Made by a program: the position numbers and the translations under genes | The notes under the pieces: generated by a model | Told to the model about the DNA's origin: nothing | The model's database searches: none | What the model saw: the letters and a program-made list of their open reading frames with translations, nothing else | Source of the DNA: Straminergon stramineum | Taxonomy: Eukaryota > Streptophyta > Bryopsida > Hypnales > Calliergonaceae | Assembly: GCA_963920665.1 (NCBI GenBank) | Contig: OY987268.1 | Location: 19,842,501-19,906,500 of the forward strand | Direction: 5' to 3' | DNA: 64,000 bases | Shown: in pieces, positions 46,680 to 58,178 of the stretch | Layout of the letters: every line of letters begins with the position of its first letter | Position numbering within the stretch: position 1 is the stretch's first letter

Positions 46680-47605
46680 CCCCTAAATGTTTTCAACTAT
46701 GTTTTCACCAAAAACGCTCCAAAACTGTCATTTCTAGAACAAGTACCAAATTTTTGGAAAAAAACATTTTTGGAAACATGTAACCGTAAGATCTTCTACG
46801 AAACTTATTTGAGAAGATGTGGAAAAATTTTCAGAATTTTTCACCGTGTAGATTGTAAAATATTAGCGTTTGAATTAGCAAAAATCCTTTTTCTGGCCCT
46901 GTGAAAAAACGGGCAGCTGCACTTCACAAGGCCACATTTGTATGAAAAAAATTCCAAAATGGTGGTTACTCTTTGGATTCATTCTTCAAGGCAAGTTGGC
47001 TACATGCTTGAAAAAATTCAAATCATTTGAAATTGTACAACATATAGGAAAAAGAAAGTAAGTACAAAGAAGTAGAGAATGATTCAAAATACTAAATTGT
47101 GAAGAATTTTGTTATGGAATTGAAAAATTCCAATTCCAATGGTTGTAATGTTTTACTAAAACATCCACACCCTATGATTTTATTTTTTTTCAAAAAATAT
47201 TGAAAATTGAGTGAAATAAAGGACTTCAAAGTTTATTTTAGAGTAGAGAATCCGGAACTGCCCGCAATCTAAAACGCCTCATAACTTTCATCTCATAAAT
47301 CAAAATGGAATGATTCAAAGCTTTCCATGTACATATAAATCTAGAAAACCAATTTCAAATTTTTATTTCTTAAAAAAGTATTTTTTTAAGAATTTTTTGG
47401 GCTGCCTGAAGAGCAAGGAAAATTACATATCATGCAATAACTTTTTAACCATGAAGTCAAAAGTTATGAAAATTTTTGGGCCTTAAAGATACTCCTTGGG
47501 CACATGTTGTGTGAAAATTTCAAAGAAAAATAAGAAAAACTCCATTCGTAGTGAGCTGCCAAAAATCGCTATGTTGCCAAAAAACGCAGTTTGGGCGTTT
47601 AGGGG
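46680..47605 (-). mobile_element. piggyBac-like long TTAA element (926 bp)
   Basis: TTAA lies at 46676-46679 and 47606-47609. The ends are CCCCTAAATG and inverted CGTTTAGGGG. It is in reverse orientation relative to 56781. Copy B is uninterrupted here (about 36968, GTACATTTCTGGAGGTG), with TTCT at the target position. It sits inside the small hairpin element. Confidence 0.9.
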
Positions 47606-47869
47606 TTAAGGAGGTGAGCGATTTTAGAGCCCTATGCCATTTCAACTTCAAAAATTCATAACTAATTCCTGAAAGCTACAAAAATATGAAACAACTTGGG
47701 TTAGATGCCAATTCCATTTGTCTTTCAAGGAAAATTTACTGAAAAATATTTCAAGAAGTTTCACGTCCCCAAATTCAATTTCAGCTCTACAATGGGCGCT
47801 TTGTGAACTTCTTACCTTACATCTTACACTCCTATTGTCTCCTCTAAACCATCTCCATATTATATTATT

Positions 47870-48447
47870 CTCCCTCCATCCCATAATACTAATCCCTTAT
47901 ATTCTTTTCATTTGTTCCAAATTACTCGTCTTTTTTAGTAATGTAGTTCAAAGTTCAAACCTAATTTTAGGCTTGAATATAATTTCTTTTGATCTTGACA
48001 TTAAATAATGAAAATGAAGCAAGAGAAGTTTAGTTTATTTTACATGTTACAGATTTTTTTAAATCTGAAAATTGAATTTTTATAGCAAGTTGAAGTTGAT
48101 TGGTTCAAAGACCAAAAGACATTGGACTTTCATTCAATCTATTGAATTCCAACCCAATCTTATGCAAATCTATACATGGAGTAGGCAAGGTAGTTGCACA
48201 CAGAGTCTTCCTTCTCTAGAGAACCTATCTTTATTTATGTATGGCACTTTGTATTTGTTGCAACCTCCTACTTTCTAACCTTTCCTTGATTGCAATTAAT
48301 AGTCATATCCACTTGTTTTGCACTTGAAAGGACACATAGCACATTCACTATAGAATCATTTATTCATAACATACATTTAAAAATTGTTGCCAACTCATTA
48401 ATACTTTCATTAGTACAAAAAAGGACAAGTATTATGGGAGGAGGGAG
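47870..48447. mobile_element. Stowaway-like element (578 bp)
   Basis: The ends are CTCCCTCCATCCCATAATAC and inverted ATTATGGGAGGAGGGAG. The right TA is intact and the left is TT. It is orthologous in position to 37223-37805 of copy B, so it was inserted before the B/C duplication. Confidence 0.82.
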
Positions 48448-48742
48448 TATTTCCTAAAGTACGATGCCCCATTGTCATCCCTTTGGTCATTGCACATATG
48501 TAAACAAATTAGATATACAACTTTATTTATAAAATACCTAAAAAAAAAAATTAGAGAATTTTTCTCTTGCATTTTGGTATAAAAAAATTAGGGAAGAAAA
48601 AAAAGACAAATTATTGGTGATAAGAAAAAAAACATATTGTTTTCTAGGGTGTCATGTGACATGGCATTCGGTGTGAAACCATGTCAAATGGATGTAGTTT
48701 GTTAAACTACATTGGTTTATGTAGTTCACATTGTATCTTTGT

Positions 48743-49260
48743 ATAGTTATACAAGGATCTCAATTGAGTGTTACTTTGACTTTACCTTACAATGCCGCAA
48801 GATGCTTTGAAATCCTTGTGTAATTTAGCTATAAGTGGCTACTCGAGATAGGTTGTGTTTGCATTGCATGTTTGTCTAGTTATACAAGGATCTCAACTAA
48901 GTGGTATTGTGATTTTACCTTTTTACCTTAAAATACTATTAGATGCTTTTAAATCCTTGTATAATTTAGCTTTCAATTGCAACTTAAGACATGTTGTATT
49001 TATATTATATGTTTGTCTACTTATATAAGGATCTCAAATAATTGTTACTATGACTTCACCTTGAAATGACAAAAAAATGTTTGAAAGGAATGTATAATTA
49101 AGTTATGAATTGCACTCTAAAGAAAATGGCATTTCCTTCTATAATGAAGCCATTAATGAGTAATGACAATCCAACAAAGGTGATATTTACATTGCATCTT
49201 TATATGGTTATACAAGGATATTGGCTAAGTAGTATTGTAATCTTGCATCTCACTACCATA
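48743..49260. repeat. Imperfect tandem repeat, unit about 134-140 bp
   Basis: TAGTTATACAAGGATCTCAA starts units at about 48743 and 48877, with diverged units near 49018 and 49205. Each continues with a GTGGTATTGTGA, TTTACCTTAAAAT and GATGCTTT series. Copy B shows two units (38104, 38236). Confidence 0.75.
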
Positions 49261-50399
49261 AGATGCTTTAAAGTATTATCTCAGTTTAATATTTCTATGA
49301 ATATAGCCTAATAGTATTATTTGTGATTTATATGTTCCAATAATTTTTTAATTTTGTATTGAAGGATGGAGCCAAAGTATAGATCTGGGGCACAAAAGAA
49401 TGAGGCCCAACAATTGAAGGACCTAGTTCATTAGATGTTTTTTAGGCCTCAAAAAGACCATTTTAGGTTGTTCCCCATTATGAGAACCAACCACTATTGT
49501 TCAAAATATTTAAGTAATAGAATTTTTTTAATCAATTGAAATATTTTTTAAATATGAAAATATTAATTAAAAAATATCTAATATGGTAGTCTCCCAACCA
49601 CATCAAATAGTTGATGTGGCAAAGTTCTTACGTTCTTTATAGTCCGAGAACTTGCAATCTCCTTTAGGCTTGAAACCCCCCAGGGTACACAACTCCCATA
49701 TTATATGGCTTTGATTATAATCGCTTATAATGAATTTTAGTCCAATCTCAAGGGTTTTAGTTTATTTTAATGTAGAAAACTCTTGTAGCTTCTTAACAAG
49801 GAATCCAAAAATGTAATTATATACATGAAATGAATATTCTTTGAGGACAATAATAGCATTAAAAACCTAATTATATGAGTTTTTTTAATACATGTATCAT
49901 GGGACAAGCTACCCAACTTTTTAGACTTTTTGATAAAAATTTAAGTTTTTTATATTATAAATAAAACTCTATGGATGAATTTTAATTTTAATTGGAGGGA
50001 ACTTCTTGTCTAGATTTTTGAAAATTATGCATAAGTGTTTAAATTCTTCATGTATATTGTGAATTTTTTTAATATGTTTATAACCCAACATCTTCTACAC
50101 TTAATTTTTTTAAAAATTTGGTCTTCACCTAAGTTTATGGTCTTTTTAATTTGATATAATTTTTACAAAAGCCATCCTTTGAGCCGTTTTAATGCCAACA
50201 ATCCCTGCATATAATACAAGAGTTGCGTACCCGGGGAAAAAACACCTAATGTGTAGAAGATCCTAATAGACACAAGTCCCTATTTTGTGGATGTTTACAT
50301 TGAGTTTCAAAGTACCTTTAAATGAATACTACACAAAAAGGTACATTGTCCAGCATTTAGAGAAGTTAAATTTGTATAGCCCTTTTTTGAAGGATCATG
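49261..50399. other. AT-rich intergenic DNA
   Basis: No gene or clear repeat is seen. Confidence 0.45.
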
Positions 50400-51037
50400 G
50401 GGTCATTGCAAGAAACACAATGCATTTTCTGTAGTGTTTTCTATAGTACTATTGTTTTCTTTGGTAGTACTTTATAATCAAAAAAACAATTTTCAAAAAT
50501 TGGAAAAAATATTTTTAATGTATAATCCTTTATGAAGAAGGTACTTTTGGAAGGAAAAGCATAGAAAAATTCTCTAGGTAGGAGAATTGGAAAAGTGCAA
50601 AATCTCTTGAAAATTGGCACTTTCACATTTTAATTTGTAAGAAATAGGAAAATAAATAAATTGGCCATTTGGTAAGAGTTGATGAAGATGAGATTTCACC
50701 AAAAGAATGATCTTAGAACCATCTTCAATGTTCAAAAATTGCATGCAATGGGAGTGTTGTTTGCACTCATGTAGAAGACATAAAATAATAGATTTTATAA
50801 TTTCCTTTTGTAGATACATGCTTTCCTACTAAACAAATAGACCATGAAAGTTTCAACTCTAGATCATAAAATTTGGGGACTCCCCACGTAGTAAAAACCC
50901 CTAAATTGCACTTTGTGACAAATAAACAAAAATGATTTTAAAATACAAAATGATTTTTTTTATTTCTAAAAAATAAGGGATCTAATTACCATCAAGTTAG
51001 ACATGTTCAGGAGAATTGGTGTTTCTTGCAATGACCC
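50400..51037. mobile_element. 4-bp-target TIR element (638 bp)
   Basis: The ends are GGGTCATTGCAAGAAACAC and its exact inverse. CATG lies at 50396-50399 and 51038-51041. The interior is shared with 40082-40817 (AAAAATTCTCTAGGTAGGAG, TTCACCAAAAGAATGATC). Confidence 0.92.
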
Positions 51038-51226
51038 CATGGTCTCTTTCCTACACCTTTTCAAATACATGATTGTAAGTAGTGTGGAGAAAGTGGTATT
51101 CCTTCCTAGGTCAAGAAACTAAATGCACCTCTTTTAGACATACATTTCCTTGGTTCAAAGAATGAATATCCTTCTACACTTTCAAATATACTTTCTTGGT
51201 ATTCTAGTGTTGAAAAAACAATCTAA

Positions 51227-51691
51227 GTAATAGAGAGGATTCAAAAAATTAGATCCAAACCTGGATCCAAAGTGTATTGGGTTCACAAATACAACTCAGA
51301 TGAAGGTAGTGGTAATTTTGAAGAGATCAAAGCTCCAACATTACATGTTGATTCAAGAGGTTGTGGATTTCATTTTCTACTTGTTAATGGTAGATTTGGC
51401 TATAACATACTTACAACTATAGTAGAAATAGCCACATTTTTCAAGACAAAGGGAAATGCTACCAAGTTGGGTGAGATGAAGAGAGGAGATCCTGATGCTT
51501 GGATTGTGTTTTTTGGTTTTGGATTTGCATTGGGTGAGATTGGGAGGTAAATTTATTTATTACAATGTTTATATACAAATTTTTATTCAATATGTTTCTT
51601 AACTAAATACTTATAGTTTGATTTATACTTTTTTTCCAGATTTTGGCATGATTTACAATACATGGGTGTTCTTATTTTGTTGATGAATTAG
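51227..51691 (+). CDS. Unrecognised two-exon frame, about 123 aa
   Basis: Exon 1 (51227-51546) is open from a stop at 51224 and reads IQKIRSKPGSKVYWVHKYN, DSRGCGFHFLLVNGRFGYN and RGDPDAWIVFFGFGFALG. A GT-AG intron of 93 bases follows (GTAAAT ... TTTTTTTCCAG). Exon 2 (51640-51691) continues in phase as FWHDLQYMGVLILLMN to TAG. The phase match across the intron argues for a real gene or a recent remnant. No ATG is found in exon 1 near its beginning, so the 5' end is missing or lies in another exon. Hydrophobic stretches suggest a membrane or buried core. The family is not recognised. A possible further open stretch (AFKGCFASGGITKEDNVMFG) follows at about 51742. Confidence 0.45.
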
Positions 51692-53067
51692 CAACAATGA
51701 TATGTGATTATTTAAAAGTGTAATCCCCTTATATATTTAAGCATTCAAAGGATGTTTTGCGAGTGGGGGTATTACTAAAGAAGATAATGTGATGTTTGGA
51801 AATACACCATTTACAACTATGTCTATCAATCAAAACTACTACTACTACAACATCTATACCAATATAAATGAATGATGGATTTTATGGATTTTTTGTATGG
51901 TTTGGGGCTCATGGTATGTGTTCAATTTTTATTTTTGAATTTATGAAATTTAATTCATGTTTTTTCTTTTAATACTTTTAATTTTATTTAAGTTATTGAA
52001 TTTTTCTTTCAGATACAATACAAAAGACTAGAATGACAATGAGGTAAATTTTTATTTACCATGAGTGAAACTATTCACAATACCTTCAATTGGTGACATC
52101 ATGTTGTGCAAAACCAAAGAGCTATTAATAGCATTGTACAAAAACAATTGGTGACAAAGGAGAGTTTTGTATTGTTCCATACTAAAAGTTTTTATTTTTC
52201 AGATAGTATTCTATTTAAAAAAGTATAATGTTAGGTAGTGTTTATGATAAACTCATGATAAGTTGGGCCAATAGTTGTGATATTGAATATTAGGATTGTA
52301 AAGCCTAATTGTATAGGTATAGTGAGTTTTACCTCTAAAGTCCCAAAGCTCCTATAAGGAATTCTTAGGATTTTGGGTAGATTTTTGTGACCCCAAGTTT
52401 TGACATGATTTTTTGAAAAAAAATTGAAGATAGGAAATGACATTAGCTCTCTAGGAATATGATTTTTATTTCAAAGCTTAGAGCAAAATTTTTGCTACCC
52501 TAAGTCTAGAGAAACAATTTGAGAGGCAATCAAAAAAACTTTGATTTCTTAAAAATTCATTTAATTTTTAAAAAAATTCATTTCATTAAAATTCATTTTT
52601 TTTCTCGAAGACTATATTTATGTCTAAATTTGAAGCTTTGATTCATTCTATTTGGACTAATGATGAGAAAAATTATGCAAAATCTTATTTTGAGGGCAAT
52701 CTGAGCATCTTCTTGAAAAAACGATTTACATAATTCCTTCTTGAATGCAATTTTAACAAATTTTCCAAAAAAAATTTAGACAAGGTTAAATTTGCTATCT
52801 AGAACAATCTCACCATTGGAATTATTGTGTTTTTGATTCCATCTTAGAGCTATTAGCAATTTAGTTTTTCATTCAATCTTCAACCTACTTCAATCTTACA
52901 GTGCAAATTCAGTGTTTTTTTTCAATTTTTTTTCCTAGACTCTCAACTCAATTCTTCGATATAAAAAATTAGAAATTCAAAATCAATAGTGCAAAAAATT
53001 TAAGTTAAGAATATTCAAAGTAAAAAATCTAATTGATCAAGGTCCAAAAAAACTTATTTTCTTTACT
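51692..53067. other. AT-rich intergenic DNA
   Basis: Apart from the short open stretch at about 51742-51850, nothing is supported. Confidence 0.4.
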
Positions 53068-53071
53068 TTAA

Positions 53072-53637
53072 CCCCTAAAGGACAATTGTCCGTTGAACAG
53101 ACAATCGAAATCCGGGTAGGTTCCTATGAAGTCAATTTTGGTTGGATGTTCACAAATTTTTGACACAAGGTGTAAACATGTACCCCCTAAGTGGGTATAT
53201 AATTTTTTTTTTCGATCAGATGCCCGGATCAAAAGTTATGCTGCCCCGAACTTTTTTTAAAATCGGGCAGCTTCTGCAAAACTCCTCCTTTACTTCTGAA
53301 ATTTTACAGGTATGTAATTTACATGATTTCAGATACAAATGTAAAAAAAATAACCATGTATAGTGTAAAAATCTCACTTTTACAGGAGTTAAAGTCTGCT
53401 GGCCCTGTCGGGCAGGGTAAAAAAAAAACTTTTTCTTCTAACTTCGAACGTTATAATCTTTCAATCCGTGCGGTCAAAGTTTATGAAATTTTTTCCACAT
53501 ATTCCCATAGTAGTCTAGTACAAATTTGTACGGTTGAATTTTGAAAAAAAACATTTTTTTTTCATTTTTTTCTTACTGTTCTAAGAAGTGGCAGTTTTTC
53601 ACAGCTTGTGTTCAAAATGTGCCTCGTCCTTTAGGGG
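53072..53637 (+). mobile_element. piggyBac-like short TTAA element (566 bp)
   Basis: TTAA lies at 53068-53071 and 53638-53641. The ends are CCCCTAAAGGACAATTGTCC and inverted GTCCTTTAGGGG (13-bp perfect TIR, CCCCTAAAGGACR). The interior matches 34044-34623. Confidence 0.9.
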
Positions 53638-53641
53638 TTAA

Positions 53642-54334
53642 ATGCAAATATCTTTCAATCGATGCTGTCAAACTTTTTGAAATTTCTTCTACACATTTTG
53701 GGAATAGTCTTGTGCAAACCCCTATGGTAAAATGTGAAAAAAAATTCACTTTTTTGCTCTTTGAAATAGAAATGGCAGTTTTGAGTGTGTTTTTTATTTT
53801 TATTTTTAAAAGGCCATGGGACTTGAGGGGTTTATGTACCATAGACTATGTGCAACGAGTTCGATAACATTGGCCATTGTATAGCTACTGATGCTAATTA
53901 CTATACATGAAGCTATTTTATAGTTCTACATATTGTCTAAACATATATGAACCAATGTTTTGATTGTCCTATTGATTGGACTACTATTTTGTATTAGAGT
54001 TACTTATTAGAATGTAGACATTATATATTAACAAATACATGAATTCCCTATTTGTCAATGCACTTCATTAATCTGTAAAGGATCAAATCCATTCTTTTGT
54101 CAAAAAAGACTCAAAATTACCATTTCTATTGCATTAATCCAAAAAAACAAAAAAAAATATTTTTTTTAGAATCTAAATGTAGGATCTTGTACTTTACTTG
54201 TCTGAGACCAAGTGATAAATATTTCATGAAGTTTGACCTGGAAAATTGGAAGATATTAACATTCAAAGCTAGAATTTTTTTTTAATATTGCATTTTCAAA
54301 TGACTTTGACCGCCTTTTGTTGAAAAGTTTTGCT
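53642..54334. other. Remnants related to the short TTAA element
   Basis: 53642-53790 resembles the 3' part of the adjacent element (ATCTTTCAATCGATGCTGTC, GTGCAAACCCCTATGG, GAAATGGCAGTTTT). The rest is AT-rich without a gene. Confidence 0.45.
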
Positions 54335-54722
54335 CTATAGACCACAATTGCTAGCATGTGAGCCTAAGATCTTGAGTCCATGACTTTAGGAGCCTAGACT
54401 TGTATGTTATTGGTACTTATATTATAGGTACCTTCCATAGTTGTAGGATGTTTATAATTATAGGTGTCTATGTTCTAGGTACCTATGTTATAAGTACCTT
54501 CCATGATTATAGGATGTTTATATAATAAGTGCTTAATTATATTATGGGTGTCTATGTTATAGGTACCTATGTTATAGGCACCTTACATGGTTATCAGGTA
54601 CTCATATTATAAGTATGTATGTTATAAACACCTTCAATAGTTGTAGAATATCTACTTACACCTAGGCTCAAGGCTCATAGGCTCTCAATTATAGGCTCAC
54701 ATGCTAGCATTATTGTCTATGG
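54335..54722. mobile_element. TIR element with an internal minisatellite
   Basis: The left arm (CTATAGACCACAATTGCTAG, then CATGTGAGCCTA) is inverted at the right end (TAGGCTCACATGCTAGCATT, then ATTGTCTATGG). The interior is a tandem repeat (next entry). The target duplication and superfamily are unresolved. Confidence 0.65.
54397..54655. repeat. Minisatellite of TTATAGGTACCT units
   Basis: The higher-order unit of about 65-85 bases repeats three to four times, made of GGTACCTTCCATAGTTGTAG, GATGTTTAT and GGTGTCTATGTT-like submotifs. Confidence 0.75.
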
Positions 54723-55249
54723 ACTTCGAATTAAAAAAAAATTTGTTAAAGAATTTTGTTGAAAGTTTAGGAAAATAATTTCAGAAAAGAAATCTTGATT
54801 TCATTCCTTCAAAAATTGTTCAATACAATTAGGTCCAAAATTACAAGAAAAACTAAATCATTAATAGCTCTAGGATGGGATTGAAACACAAAAATCCCAA
54901 ATGAGATTGTTCTAGCAACCAAACCTACCTTTGTCAAATAATATTTTTGGAAAAATTGTGAAAATTGCATTAGAAAATGAATATTGTATGTTGTTTTTTC
55001 TAGAAGATGCTCACATTGCTCAAAAATCAAGTTTGTTCATAACTTTCACATCACTAATCCAAATGGAATTAATCAAAGCTTCATATGTAGAAAAAAGTAT
55101 AATCTATAAGAAAAAAATTAATTAAATTTTAAATTTTATGAATTTATTTTTTTGCTTGTTGAGCTGAAATTTGTGTTTCTTGTGGTATAATTTTTTCTCT
55201 CATGCACCAATTGAAATAAAAATTATATTTCCATGAAGCTAATAAGTTT
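54723..55249. other. AT-rich intergenic DNA
   Basis: No feature is supported. Confidence 0.4.
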
Positions 55250-55357
55250 TCCTATCTTATGAGAAAATTTCAAAAAGTTTCACTAAAAATTGAGGTCATA
55301 GGAACCTACCCAAAATTCATTTTGTCCCTTGAGGGGACAATAGTCCTTTAAGGGTTA
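55250..55357 (-). mobile_element. Left-end fragment of a short TTAA element, reversed
   Basis: The reverse complement reads TTAACCCTTAAAGGACTATT, then GGGTAGGTTCCTATGA, the first about 70 bases of the short family. The remainder is not found in continuity. Confidence 0.6.
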
Positions 55358-55497
55358 AGTTGTATCAAATTGTTTTCTTTGGTTTTGTTCCTTTATTTCT
55401 GTCAAGTTTTGATTGTTGTGGTTTCTTCATATCATTGATTGCCTATTATTGATTTATGTTGAGTAAAAATAAATTACAATGTATGGAACACTAAGTA

Positions 55498-55914
55498 AGG
55501 TAGAAGCACCTAAATGTGACACTTGTTTTGGATCTCTTGATATGGAGGGTATGTATAGGAAAAAAATGATGTGCATGTGTTAGGAAATGGTTTAGGAATC
55601 CAGAAAAATTGGTTTTGTATTTTTCTGAGCTTGTATGAATATTATACAAATTTTTGAAAAGTACTTCGTAGATGCACTAACTGTGGACATTAGACTAACA
55701 CCAAAGTGGACACGGAAACACCCAAAAGCAACTCTCTATAAACTTGGATCAAGTGCGGGTGATTGGTTGTTTCTTAGAAGAATGACAACTTCTTGGAACC
55801 TCACATGTCTACTTTAGAACCCCACTTGTCTACTTTGGGTCCACAAGTGCTTGGATTTAGGTTGTTTTATAGGTATTCGTAAACGATTTGTGTTACATTT
55901 GGATGCTTCTACCT
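55498..55914. mobile_element. TA-target TIR element (417 bp), second copy
   Basis: The ends are AGGTAGAAGCACCTAAATGT and an inverted near match, with TA at 55496-55497 and 55915-55916. It is the inverted-orientation counterpart of 19588-20003. Confidence 0.87.
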
Positions 55915-55916
55915 TA

Positions 55917-56776
55917 GGTGGTTGTGCAATTGACTTGATGATCATTGGTTTTCTTCCAATCATTTTTAGAAATATGTAATTGAATTTCTGAAATCTTGAA
56001 TTAGCTATAAAAAATAGTCTTTCTTATTGAATTTTTAATATTTTATTAAACTACCAATAAAGAGTTCATGGGAAATTTTTAAAATTTTAAATATTTTTAT
56101 TTTTCAAGAATGAAGTCAAACAAAATTTATTTTTTCTATAATTTTTCTATTATTATTATTTTAATGAAGTCAAAGGATTTTGAATAGTGAAATGCTTACT
56201 AAATTCATCATGTGAAGTTGTACATATGAAAATTGAAAATTACAAGGAATGACTTGTAGTATAGAATCTATAGATCACATTCATATAGTTGATTAGTCCT
56301 AATATTGTAGAAATGTATAAGAGATTATTGTGTTAAATATAGAAAATTTGTAAAGATATTATCTTTTATTATTATTGAGATGTCTACATAGTATCCAAAA
56401 AATTGTCTTTAAATATCATTGTAAGAGGAATTATCATTTTGATTGATATGAAAATAGAAAATACTCATTAGTTACCTTACATTTACAAGACTATATCCAG
56501 GAACTAAAATAAATGTAAGTTTGTAAAATTTTACATATTTGCCTACAAAAATTTGCATGAAAAGACAAGCAACAAAATTGGAAAATTCTAATTTGGTGAC
56601 AAAGATTTTAGCCAACAAAAATGACAGAGAGGTCAAGAAAATAGGAAAATTGTTGCAATGGTGGTGAAACGGTTGCCACACCAACTTTTCAAAATGTGAG
56701 TTGCTAGAGAGGGCAAGTAGGGTGTGGGTAAGGCCAGTGAGTAGGAATATGGGAAAAAGAGGTGCCTTACTAGGAG
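55917..56776. other. AT-rich intergenic DNA
   Basis: No gene is supported. Confidence 0.45.
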
Positions 56777-56780
56777 TTAA

Positions 56781-57726
56781 CCCCTAAAGGACCAAACAGT
56801 GTTTTTTGGCAACATAGTGATTTTGGACAGCTCACTACAAATGGAATTTTTATTTTTTTTCTTTGAAATTTTCACACAATATTTGCTCAAGGAGTAGCTT
56901 TAAGGCCCAACAATTTTCATAACTTTTGAATACATGGTCAAAAATTTATTGTATGATATGTTATTTTCATTGCTCGGCAGGTAGCCCGGGTAGCAAAAAA
57001 AACTTCTTTAAAAATCACTTTTTTTTAAAATAAAAATTTGAAATTTATTTTCCTAATTTATATATATATGGAAAGCTTTGAATCATTCCATTTTGATTTA
57101 TGAGATGAAAGTTATGAAGAGTTTTAGTTGTGGGTAGTTAGCGGGTAGTAATGGAATCTCTACTCTAAAATAAACTTTGAAGTCCTTTATTTAACTCAAT
57201 TTTTGATATTTTTGAAAAAAAAATAAAAAATTGAGGTGTAGATTTTTTATTACAATAATTTAAACATTGGAATCGGCATTTTTCAATTCTATAAATAAAT
57301 TATTTACAATTTAGTATTTTGAATCATTCTCTACTTCTTTCAACTTACTATTTTTTTCCTATGTGTTGTACAATTCCAAATGATCTAAATTTTTTCAAGC
57401 ATGTAGACAACATGACTTGGAGAATGAATCCAAAGAGTTACAACCATTTTGGACATTTTTTCATAATGATCTGACCTTGTGGAGTGCATCTGCCTGGATT
57501 TTCGCAAGGCCAAAAAAAGGCTTTTTATCAATTCAAATGCTTATATTTTGCAATCCAAACGGTGGAAATTTCTGAAATTTTTTCCACATCTTCCCAAACT
57601 AGCGTAATACAAGATCCTACGGTTACATTTGTCCAAAAATGTATTTTTTTTTAAATTTGGTACTTGTACTAGAGATGATAGTTTTGGAGCATTTTTGGTG
57701 AAAACATAGTCAAATACCTTTAGGGG
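56781..57726 (+). mobile_element. piggyBac-like long TTAA element (946 bp)
   Basis: TTAA lies at 56777-56780 and 57727-57730. The ends are CCCCTAAAGGACC and inverted CCTTTAGGGG. It is the best preserved long member. The interior has no open frame of note. It ends with a CACATCTTCCCAAACTAG block shared by all long members. Confidence 0.9.
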
Positions 57727-57730
57727 TTAA

Positions 57731-58174
57731 GGCCCCAAAATGAAAGACCAATTAGAACCTTCTACAAGGCTCATTTCTTTGGTAATATTCTTGAAATTTT
57801 AGGTTCATTTCACATGTACGAATAATTGTTTCAAAATTTAAAATTTTTTTTCATAAAAATATAAATATGAAATCAATTTTTACAAAAAATTTAAAGAAAT
57901 TCCTTTGTAAAAATCATAGTAATTACAAAATTGTTTGAATAGGATAAAATTTTCATGAAAAATGGAAATAAAAGTACTTCACCATGGTGTAATTGATGCA
58001 CTCCTATAGCTCACACCAAGAGGGATTCCATTAAAAAAAGGTCAACAATCTTCTATTCTGAGCTTTCACGATGCTATCTTGAAAGTATTATAAAAATTAC
58101 AATTTCAACAATTTTGAAACAATTGAGAATCGAGTAAAAAGTAGAGTTCTCGAATTAAATTTCTTTTGTTAAGC
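57731..58174. other. AT-rich intergenic DNA between two long TTAA elements
   Basis: Nothing is seen. Confidence 0.4.
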
Positions 58175-58178
58175 TTAA

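Larger units (their letters stand above)
41098..48920 (+). repeat. Segmental repeat copy C
   Basis: It is colinear with copy B from about 41.85 kb. Its 5' head (41098-41780) is shared with copy D (62690-63310): the twin AAATCTACAG module, GACAACAAGCTTTGATCGGT and TTCGCAGCTAGG. It provides empty sites for several insertions in copy B, and has its own insertions at 44042, 46247 and 46680. Confidence 0.88.
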
